Positions 24,001 through 36,000 of a DNA stretch of 64,000 bases are shown one piece after another (the stretch's first letter is position 1; the number at the start of each line of letters is the position of its first letter). Source of the DNA: Dendrolimus kikuchii (taxonomy: Eukaryota > Arthropoda > Insecta > Lepidoptera > Lasiocampidae); the NCBI GenBank assembly GCA_019925095.2, contig CM034407.1, positions 19,164,710 through 19,228,709 of the forward strand, given 5' to 3'. A model generated the notes under the pieces. It made no database searches. It had not been told where the DNA came from and saw only the letters and a program-made list of their open reading frames with translations. A program made the position numbers and the translations under genes.

Positions 24001-27000
24001 CATATTTTAAATTTATAGATCGAACGATCGATTTGATGTATACCAAAATGCAGTGCCGCAAGTGTTGTATAATGTAGACGATTTTACCAGTGTCCCAAAT
24101 CGTGACGCGTATATCAAGCGGCGTGAAAAAAAGGAGAAACGACACATTTCAGATACATAAGTCTATTTAGATCCTGTATCGTACCACCGCATACGAAGAT
24201 AATTATAAAATCAAAAACACTAGTTCAAGTTGAATCCAAAAATGTGCTGTAATATTTTGGTCGCCTGGTAATCGATAATACAAAAACTTAAGTTGCAGAT
24301 ATTTTTGAATTCAACTCTTACTTGGTGCAACATTTGCAAATAATGTTTATTGATGATCGTGAAGGTTTTCTTATAAATCATAATAATTAGTTCATAGGTG
24401 TCTTATAACCGAGTGCGATAAAGCAATAATATAAAAAAGCTGTAAAATAATGAGCATAAGGATATACAAATATAAACGGTCTTATTCATAGAGGGTAAAA
24501 TTAAGTTTGAACGCTTCTTTAAGAATCAAAAAGAAGCGTTCAAACTTAGCCTAACTCTCTATGAATAAGACCGTTAATCTAATAAACAAACCCGTTAGGT
24601 CACTACGATAAGATAAACCAATATACGTAGATAGAAGATTTGAGATATGATACATAGTAGAAGTTCTACTGTAAACATATACATGTGCATCGCACTACAA
24701 GTTGGTTACTTGGAAATAACAAACTAGGTATTTACATAATCCTATATATAAATAAATATATATACGTTACTTAGGTGTATCTACTTGTGTCAAGATACAT
24801 ATAATTTAAGTCTAGTGTATAAGGTATCAGGTATAAAGGGTTTATATTGCAACTAATTGTATATATTGTTTTCGATGTGATATTTTTCATTTATTAAAGT
24901 GTGCTCATGTCTCCTAGATGTTGCTACTTCACTATTTCTATATTTACCACTAACTTCCTCAGTTATATTACTTTCAGTGTTTAATCCATTTAATCGCGTT
25001 GTTAAAGTGCTGAAAATTGTTCCTTGTTTTGTTTCTTTAAGCAGTTACTATCAGGTTATAAATTTTGCATACATTTATGAATACACATATACGATTCAAT
25101 TCTAAGACGATTACAGTTCTGGATGAAAAGAAATGAAGAAATCACGAAACATTTAAGCGTTGTAAATATATAAAACGGTACACATGATGTTGTTGATGTG
25201 TATATTTGTAAAGTTCTCAAATTATGAGAACGTTCCTTTGAATGTGTGCAATGTGATGATACGTGCGTACATGCATACATACCGTGGTGTTCGTGCGCGT
25301 GATGTGTCCGACGCGCGCACTCCGGCGGCACGTGCGCAGGCGGTTCAAGTATGTCTCTGTATTTGGACACCATCAGAACTGAGATAAAGTACACGATCGC
25401 CAGAGACAGGAACTGCGCTTGCTTCGTTTCTTCCTAAAAATGTACAGTTTATATTCAACAATTTGTTAGTATCTAAATAGAAACATCGATAAGTTTTATT
25501 ATAATATTGATCAGCAGGAACAGAACTAACCACATCTCTATAGATAACAGCTCGAAGTCTGTTTACATCCATGTCTTGAAGCAGCCTTTCTGGATCTTTG
25601 ACTGGACTCGATGCATCAGCAAGACTTGCTACTACGCTCTAGAATAGATATTTAGATACACGTGTAAATAGTATATAGTTAGTTAACACGGTATAGTCTG
25701 TGTAAAACAACGATATTGTAATAATGTACAAGGCTATCAGAGATTAAAGAGTACTTTTTTCCAAATGAACCAAATATTCTAGGATCATGCTTAAAAAGTT
25801 GTCCTGTTACAGTTTTTATAAAGAACATAATTCTAATAGACTTTTGTACTGTTTTATAGCATGCGTCAAAATTTACTAACAAAATAAACAAAAGATCAGA
25901 GTGCTCTAAGATAATGTAATGCAGCGTGTGTGTTTAAGAATACTGTTTTATGTGTGCGAGGTGGGTTTAATTTGAAATTTGTTGGTAATATCAATTTTAC
26001 TACTACGACCCTAAAAATTACAGATGAAAATGTACAGAAGAGAAACGTAGACAACTTTCAAAGAATTTTTCGAATACCAAATAATAGTTCCTCTATATTA
26101 TTAACTTGTTAAAATAGAGATAACAGTATGTGCAAAATAGTTTTCATTGTTTAGAATATTAGATTAGCAGAAATGTAAAAGTTGAATATAATGGATACTG
26201 CTTTTAGTATATTTTATAGTTGTTAGAGTTAATTTAAGCTACCAGGATGTCATAACAAATTAAAAGGTTACCCCGTAAAATATTAAAGTTTCGTGTATTA
26301 TAGTAATAACAGTAACTGAATATGATTCTAAAAATTATCGATATCCCGATACATTTTGACACAGTGTTAATCCCGAGCCTTTTTAATCATTTATATCGAG
26401 TAAAGACTGTTATTGATTAATTTAAGCAAGAGTAAAAATTTCAGTGAATCTATTTTTATATCTGAGCATTCAACATTAAAGGTCCTTTAGATCCAAAACC
26501 TAATCCAACATTGATTTAAAGACTTGTTTCGTTGTTACCTTTGGCGACGGCGATTCGCCTTGTCGCGCGGCCGCTCTCGCTGCGGCATACCGCTGTCGTT
26601 CCTTGCACTCCAAGCAATTGCGCACCGCACACGTGCAAACCTACAGACACACACACACGCTCGCTAGTACTAATACTAATAATAGCCACTACACCAGAGT
26701 AAATGTTGCTACGCTAATTAACTAATGGACAGTTTACTAGGATACTAAGAAGTGATAGGAGGTTGATGTCAAACTCTAAGTTTAGAATAACACTATGAAA
26801 CTTTTAGGCAACTTTTTCATAACAAGTTTGACATCGAAATAGAAATGTAACATTGGTGATTATCGCCGAGGCGCCATTGAGACTCGAATGAGCAAGCAAT
26901 AGGAACATTTATTTATTTGTTCTATAGAACACGATCTTTTTTTTTTTGAATAAAAACTTTTTTAAGAACAAAGCAACTCAACCAATAAAATTTTAAAAAA

Positions 27001-30000
27001 AATCTATAACTCACTAGTGATTTATAATGTTTTTTACTCACAGTTTGGTTATGGGTGTCATTCTGTGCCTAATTGCGGTGACCATAGAGCCACTTTATGA
27101 GCAAGTGTGTTGAAAAATAAATTAACTAAATAAAATGACTATTCTACTAGCTAACAAGAAATATTTTATTTGTCAGCTCGTTATCTCCCAATGAAAGAAC
27201 GTTGGGTGTGGAACTATGAAAAACCATAGTCAAAAAGGTAACATAACTAACTTTCCCCTACTTTACCAATAGTGTTATCGTCTCCCCACTTACCAGCCGG
27301 AGACACTGCCTCAGTATCCCTCCGCTGGACATGTTCTTTTCAGCTTCCAACTCGGCAAAGTTAAGAGCACTTGCGAATATCAACACGTCAGCCATGCTGA
27401 CTAGACGCTGTAGGAACGTGACCGCCACTTCTACCGGCATACCTTGAGTCGGTTCGATTACATCCAGCTCGTTCTAGAAAAAACAATTTAGTTGCCGATA
27501 TCAAGTGAAATTGATTTAACTGCATGAAACATTGTAGATATGCTGATATTATATATTTCGTTTCTGCTTGTCCGTTTGAATGAAGCAACGAAATTCATGT
27601 ATAATTCAGCTTTTAGAGTATGAGCAAAACTTAAATACGTGCATGAAGTTCGTACACGTCATTGCACAAGACACAGTTATAAATGTTTATGATGTGGTAC
27701 GTAGAGAGTTGAGAGTTGCACTTTCACTCGGCTACTACCCGGGGTCACATGCTGTCTCTTTCGCACTATACATAAAGGAGTAATAAATATTACCACTTGA
27801 CTGGACCTGTGCATAGACTCAGCGCTAATTTCTGTCGAAACGAATTTAAGTTTTGCGTGTAATGTATATAAAGACTTTTTTTTTTGTTTTTGAGGCGAGG
27901 GAAAATGCTTAACCGATTTACGCACAAACTGGGCCGTTGCTAGGGGAACGACACGCATCGGTCGGGGGCGATAACACTGCCGCAATAGTATGCTCTTGGC
28001 AGTGCTCCGTCCGCGATCGACGTCACAGAATAGTGTGGAAGACTCCGAGCGTTGCTGCACGAGCGAGCAACCCCAATACCCACTAAAAACCCCCTCCTCC
28101 CTGTCGACCCTGCGCTTTTGTTTGTGTTGGAAAGGCTGAGATTTAGAACATAGTTACGCCCAGCCGATCCAGCGCAATAAAGTGCCTGGAGTGTGCCCTG
28201 GGAGAACACACCCCACTTCGTTGTGCGGGGGTAGATGTATATAAAGACTTACATTAATTATGGTCAAGTATTCCCCTATAGCGATGGTCTTGGCAAATCA
28301 CAAAAAATCATAGTACATTTTATACGGGACCTCAGTTTCACTTTAGACCCCGGTAAGTAACTTTTTGAAGTGTAGATAAATTAAAAAACCTAAACAGATA
28401 GATAGTTCACGAACCGATTAACATGTACTAGGCGAGCAGAAAAGCCAAGAACTTACATTAGGTGAAGTAGCTGATGCTAGAAGAGGTAGCAGACCACCGC
28501 ACGCAATAATCAAGTTGTCAGCGAGTTGACTTATCAAATGCACTGTGTTCACGACGAAAATGGCATTTTCACTGCTGTTCACGAAGTCTATTACAGATTT
28601 AGTTGAATGACTACGCCAAACCTGGAAGAGTTATCAATTATACAGTTGAAAATCATAATATTATATTACTCAAAATAAAATATGTCGGTAGTACAAGTTT
28701 TGATTAAAACAAGCCATATCTATATGGTTTGGAGTATATATCTCCATGGTCGTACTATAAAAGTATTGCAAATTCTTCCAAGAATTCTTACCTGTATATC
28801 AGTTTCCAATGAGAAAAGCACATCTGACAACAATCTTTGGTGGATGTATGACCAGCGGAACTCCGGTATGCGGAAAGGAGGACGCGTTGGTCCCGGCGAG
28901 AACATTGGTCGGGAGCATTTCGACGGACGCTTAGTTTCTAAAAAAAATAAAATAAGAATGATACAAGAAAAATATTTTATAGCTATTCTTATATTTTTAT
29001 AGTTACATACATGCATACATACATAACTTCACGCCAGTTCCCTTGCGTGGTAGGCACGAACAACAGAGCGCCATTCAGGCTTATTCTTACACACCTCACT
29101 TGCTTCTTTGACATTCATAGCTCTTGTCATGCACGCTCGTTTGTTCTTAAGGCTCCTGACATCACCTTCTACTAGTACACGATCAATTTGTTCATGGCAG
29201 GTGTGACGTGGCCTTCCACGACTTCTGCATCCATCCATTTTTGCATTGTATATCTGTTTAGTCATTCTTTCATCATGCATTCTTTTCACAAACAACAACA
29301 ACAAAGTCACACATATATAAATATATGAACTATGATAAATTACAATACTACTTTTTGGTTAGTTTTGTATTTTAAAAGTGATTTTGTTTCGTTATAAAAG
29401 AACACTACCTAACAGACATAAGAATAGGTCAATTTTTATTTCGATAACTGCAATTATTCCCGTTGGTGTACGGTAATGAAGTTTATGGAACAAAATCGTG
29501 TGAAAAGTCTTGTAAATAGATCATGTAATAAAAAACAACGTATTCGTCTCGAGACGCCTGACAGAAGTAATAACTTAAACTAATCTAAGTTGAACTATTT
29601 AATATTGAAATTGTTTAACTTAAGAAAAGCTTAGGTTAGTACTTAAATTTTATGTATATTAATATGATAATGTAAGGACAGGTCATCTTATCTTATACAA
29701 CTGATCTGATTTGAAAAATTCTTTCATTGTTGGATAGCCCACTTATCGAGGAAGCCTATAGGCTATACATCACCGCGCTAAGACCAATAGGAGCGGAGCA
29801 GCAATGAAAAATGTTTCAAAATCTGGGGGGCTTTGAAAACAAATTCCACGCGGACGACGTCGCGTGCACAGCTAGTTTATTATAATCTAAGTTAAATTTT
29901 AAAATCACTTACCGAAATGATTTGAGTCTACTTGTGTGCTTGTCGAAGCGCTGCGCGGTCTTTTAGGCGATGTCGCAGTGTTTGTGCCTTGAGTCGCAAC

Positions 30001-33000
30001 ACCTTCTCTACTACTGTCTTGTTTCATCTCGTTATCCCCGGGTAAACTAACACGTCTTTTATCTCTTTCGGTTTCGCGAGTTCTATCTTCATCTGTGCTG
30101 TGTTCGGTCTTGTTTGCAAGTGAAATATTTTCACTAATTGTCGAGATTGGTGGGATTTCGAGTGTTGTTTTCTGTTCCTGTGGTAAAGACATATCGATTC
30201 TTTCACTATCATTTTTCGCATTTTCTTCTGCAACTTGATCAGTTGTTTCGGACTTTTCGACATTTTCTGTTCTAGAATTGACTAAGAATTCACCGTCTAA
30301 CGGTAAAACATTTCCTTCATGAGGATGGTCAGAGGGTATGACTCTCTGTGGGCTATTATCTTCTGTCACTTCTTCCTTAGGCTCTACTTTCTCTTCACTT
30401 TGTCTAACAGCTGATAACATTATGTCTTCCACTAATTCATTAGCAATAGTTTCAGCAAATTGTTTCTCACTAACAATTTCTTCATTTTCTTGTTCAAAAT
30501 CTTCACGGCCATTTGGCGTGTTTCCTTCTGATTGTAATTCGCCTGATATAGCACCAGAATCAGTATCATCATCTGTTTTTGATCTGATTGTCTCAAGGGC
30601 TACATTTAAAACATCGTTAACAATGTTTACTGCAATATGTTTAGGATCATCTGTTTCAACATTATCGTCCACATCGTCGATACAGATTTCAGTCTTATCT
30701 TGTAATTTCTTAGGACTAGTAGCCTCACTTGGCGTTAGGTACAGCTCCGATGGATCTGAAAGATCAGCTTCCCTTTCAATTGTCAGATTTAACTCTGCTA
30801 CTCGTTCAGGGCTTGCTGTTTCGCTCGCTGATAAACTGGAAGGTATCCCTTCACTTTTATCTGTATTATCGTCTTTTATAATGCCGTCGCCAACATCTCT
30901 TACAGGGATATAGTCTAGACTGCCTTGTCGTGTAAGTGTATCTGTCTTCTCCAAAGTTCCAAGGCCAGATTCAGGCTCATGTTTAATGTCATTAATTATC
31001 GATTCAACGTATTCACTATCCGGTACATCCTCATTGAGCAATTTTGGTTCATCATCACCTTCGTCGATTGCATGTTCGATTATTTCGCTTTCACATCTAA
31101 CACTATCACAACCGTCATCGGTATTGGGCACTTCGGTATTAATCTGTTTAACAGGACTATGCACTTTACACAATTCACTATACACAGGTTGGTTAGTCCG
31201 TGATTCTTCTTTATCACTATCTGATTTTGGTTTCGCACAATTACATGCCTCGACTTCTCTGAGTGACAAACCTTTGCCTATTTCTGTTTGAGCTCCATGA
31301 TTAAGCACATTTTGCTTTCTTATAGAAGCAGGTGAGCTTTCTATACTGTCATCAGTATCTGTCATAACTCGTGGTTTGGTACGGGTGTCCGTATGACGGT
31401 CCCACCCTGAAATAGTCGATATTGGACGTTGTTGTCTCTCAGCTGGATCGGTGATGTTGTCAGCGCGTCTTTGCTCATAATGCTCATACATTTGAGCAAA
31501 TTGAAGTTTAAATTCCTCGTATGACACCTGTAATTTAAGAGTTAAAAGAAATTAATTTTAACCGTTAATGACCAGGTTACACGATTAGAAATACATAAAA
31601 TGTAAATGTAGTACAAATATAAAGTGTTAAGGTAATATATTTTTTTGATTTTTGGACAAGAAATTTTTATACTATTAATTATTTGTTTTGTTAACATTGT
31701 TTTTTATTCGATCACTGTTTTGATTGATGTTTTCTTTTGTTTATTGCATGAGTTCAGCAGAGATGCAGGCGGCCCACCCGATGGAAAGCGGTTACCATAG
31801 CCTATAAACACTTGCAGCACCAAAGGTGCTACAAATGCGGTGCTGCTCTTTGAAGCAAGTCTGGAACATGACCACTAATGCCGAAACACATCTCAAAGTT
31901 ATTATGGCGGCCTACTCTAGACCATCCAGACGAGCAAATATCCTTCCATCTTTTCTTGGACAGATCCATTTAATACGAATTGTCCGAGTCAAAGATGTCT
32001 CTTTTACCGTAAAAAAAATAACAGTGACGAAACGTGACAATTGATATTATACTGTTCTTGGGCTGAATATAATAAATACATTTTCCTAATAATGTACCAG
32101 GGAGTTATAACTAACAAAGAGTTTTAATTACCTTTGAATGTACAATGGCCAGTGTATCGACCCAAACTCTCCAACCACCATATTCGTGCTTTATCGCGTG
32201 ATGTAACAACATACGGAACAAAGAATAGACCATGTCGGATATTTTCTGTTCTTCTGCGTTCTTCGGGTGTATATACGCCATTGCTATTAACCATTCCTGT
32301 AAAAATATTATTACTATGTGTATTAAAAATTCATTCTTCAACAATTTACGCAAAGAAGATAACGTAGCATTTAGTAACAAGGAATCTATTCTGTTCTTAT
32401 CCGATTCTAAAATAGATCAGACTAAGGTTCAAAAACCAGTCTAGTAGTAATTAGATACTAATACGTAGGTAATTGTAAATGTTAAGTCCTTATTATCGTT
32501 TGGATAGATATCTTATTACATAATCGACAGCTTGTCAACTAAATAATACAAAAGTAAATTAGTACTTAGAGCAACCTTTTTTAATATTCTACACAATTTA
32601 GGGTAAGAATTTATTTGATATGAAGTTATTTTAGGGGTTAGAGATGAACACAAAATACTGCTTAATAGCAAAATAACACCATTTTCCGTAGAATATGTAA
32701 TGGCAACATTGATAGCCCCATACTAAGTATAATAAAAAGTAATATTTTTATTTAAAACTAGGATTATCCCGCAGTGTCCTAACAACTTGAAATTATTCCC
32801 CGAAAAATCCCGCGGTATTTCCAAGATATAAAGTATCACACATCTTATGACCGAGAATTTTCTATCGATCAGCGAAATTAATACAATCGGAATCCATTTT
32901 TTTTTCAACCGGGTGATTTTATGCCGTACCCAAGAAAATTCCCGGATGTTAAGCATCGCAGATTTGAAGTCCGGAAATTTGCTATCGATCTGCCGGAACC

Positions 33001-36000
33001 TCATTGAAATCGGCTAAGTAGTTTTCATGTGAATCCCGAATAAACAGACAAACACAAAAAATTTAAAAAACTAGACTTTTTTTTTGTTATTGCAGAAGAT
33101 CAGCAGACAGGCAGACGGCCCACTTGATGGAAAGCGGTTACCATAGCCTACGGACATTTGCACCACCAAAGTTGCTACAAATGCGCTGCTGCTCTCTTAA
33201 GGGAGACTGGAACCTGGTCACTAATGCCGGAAGACAACTCAAGGTTGTTATGGCGACATACTTTAGACCAGTTCTGGTACGGCATCCAGTCGGGTACATA
33301 CCTTACCTTCTGGCTAGTACACGATCAATTTGCCTCATAGGACAACAGGCCGCCCGTCCGCAGGAAATTCCACGACTTCTGCATCCATCCACTTTTGCAT
33401 TGTATATTTTATAATATGTATTACAGATTTAAATATAACTCTACCTGCCAAACCGACATCTGTAACACCGTTCGTCTGTTCTCCCTGTTATTGCTGCATA
33501 AAAGTGTCATGTCCGATAGAAACAACTTTTTCACCTCCAACAACTGCTCCGTCTGTTTCGACTGCCTTATCAGTGTTGCCACTACTTTGAGTATCACTGC
33601 AATCGGAACATTATAAGTTGAAATCTAGTCACACACACTATTTGTTAACTGAATAAAGCTAAAAAAACCTTAAGTAGAGCAACTCAATATGGCCAACATT
33701 TTAAATTTTGTGCAGGTCAGTTTATTCAATATCGCGATTTCCTAGTGATCTGACGTCATATATCAAATAATCAATATATGTTGTTTTTTTTGGTACGCAA
33801 CAAAATTACAATAAATTTACTACCACCCTTTTATTAGAAGTAATATTTCAAACAGAACCCTCTCAAGTGTTCTGATGACACAGAATATTTATAACAATTG
33901 TTTTTTTCAGCGAGTCATTTATTTCTTATCGATATTTATTTCGAAATAAAAATAATGATGCGCTTAAATCCGTTAAAACGTAGTTTTAATTCTATGTACT
34001 AGTCGCAAAAACTTTAAAAAATACTAATTGCTTTTGCGTGCGATTTCACGATTTTTTAATACTGTGATGGCTAGAGTTCTCACTCTTAAAAATGGATAAT
34101 TGGTTTTTATAATTTAATACGTGATAAAGAGGCAAATGTAGATATTTTCAATACACTAATATTACACGAGGTTACCTTAGAACAGAAAGTGGCAAAACAG
34201 TAATTTAAAGACAAATGCTCATCTTAGTATAAATAATTGCCCCAAGTTGAAAAATTAGTTGCCAGTAAATTAATTTATTGTATTAAATAGGCAATTATAT
34301 ATACTTTTTAGAAAAAATAAATACACTCTCAAAATAACTTGCGAATCTTAAAATATAGAGCTTGGGTGATTGTATTAAAATGAACAGTGCCATCTAGTTC
34401 TGAATTTTGTAACTGTGATGTTTAGAAACTACCAATAAACAAGATGGAGGATATCGCAAGAAGCACTTTTTATTTTACATTTTTTTCGCATCTTTAAATA
34501 ATACGTAAACTACATAGGATATCTTAAAATCTTTTTATATCTCTCTTTTAGCCCTTAAGACAATTATCGATATACCAAAAAGCCGCAAGAAAATATACCC
34601 ATTTCATACAAATCATACAACTCCTATATAAACAGAGTGAGACAACAACACAATTAACGATCACGTGCACAAACGCGATCTGCACTCTAATGGCGGACAC
34701 ATATGTGCTAATAGTGAGCTAAAGGGTTTAAACATAGTCATCATTAGTAGTTTTGCCTCCTTAGGGCAATTTTGGATAAAATTCTTTTCGTATTGTATGA
34801 GTTGAGCAGACAGGCAGACAGCCCATCTGATGCTACCAAAATCTTTACGGTATTTTGTAAAAATCAAAAATAAACACTTTAATAGAAATATCTGTGATCT
34901 TCTTGAGGTTTTAAAAAGTACAATAAGATTGTACTCACTGGGATTTTCGAGTCGAAAATGCGCCTGTGGTTCGGGATGGCTCGTATACAATATTTGTTGT
35001 CCCACGTGTTCCGTGAGCAACTCGTAGAGGGCGTTGTAGACTGGCAACGCGAGCCCCTCCCCGCAGGCCCCTAAGCGGGTTGCCAGTAACGTGTAGAGGT
35101 TATGCGGAGACATCACGTCATATTTCCGTCTGTAACATAAATTTACTTATTTTAATAACTTTTCTTTTGCTCGTTTACAAAGAAAAAAATAAAACTATTT
35201 TTTTTTATTGCAGGAGATCAGCAGACAGGCAGACGGCCCAGTTGATGGAAAGCGGTTACCATCGCCTATAGACATTTGCAACACCAAAGGTGCTACAAAT
35301 GCGCTGCTGCTCTCTCAAGGGAAACTGGAACCTGGTCACTAATGCCGGAACACAACTCAAGGTTGTTATGGCGACATACTTTAGACCAGGGGTGGTAGCC
35401 ATCCAGTCGGGCAAATGCCCTACTACCTGGCTGTAGGTTGTTAAGTCGCCTCTTACGACAGGCCGCCCGGCCGTAGGAAATTGTATTCTTTCTCCGTTCC
35501 TGCACGGATATTATTAATAATAATTATAAATAAATTAATATAAAGTATGTAACAAATAGCTGCCAGAGGGAATCGTGCCCAGAAGGCTGGTTGCGTTGCC
35601 ACTCTGGATGGCAATGCTGATTTGTTGCGCGAAATACGAACCAGCCTTCCGATCACGGGTGGTATCAAGGAGTTTCTTACAAATTTCTTTGAAGAAACCA
35701 TTTGCCGATGGACCCCGCGGACCTAAAGTTTCAAATCCAAATATTTAACCCCTTCCTAGGGTTCCATATTTGCTCCGTTTGAAATCGTCAGCTGTTGAAG
35801 CAGCTTTGCCAGCCCTCGACTTAGTCATTAGAAGATGTGATGCCGCCAGAATGTCAACGTCTACACAAGCGGCCGTCTCATCTTCCAAGGAATAAGTGAA
35901 TTTTAAAAATCTGGGGGCGGGGGGGGATATTTCGGATCAGGAGTCCGAAAATGACATTTTTAAATTTTTTGTCTATATGTCTGTCTGGATGTTCCAGCTA

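Noticed and set aside
30338..30913. Long serine-rich plus-strand frame
   Set aside because: Antisense of rugose exon 11; composition mirrors the acidic linker.
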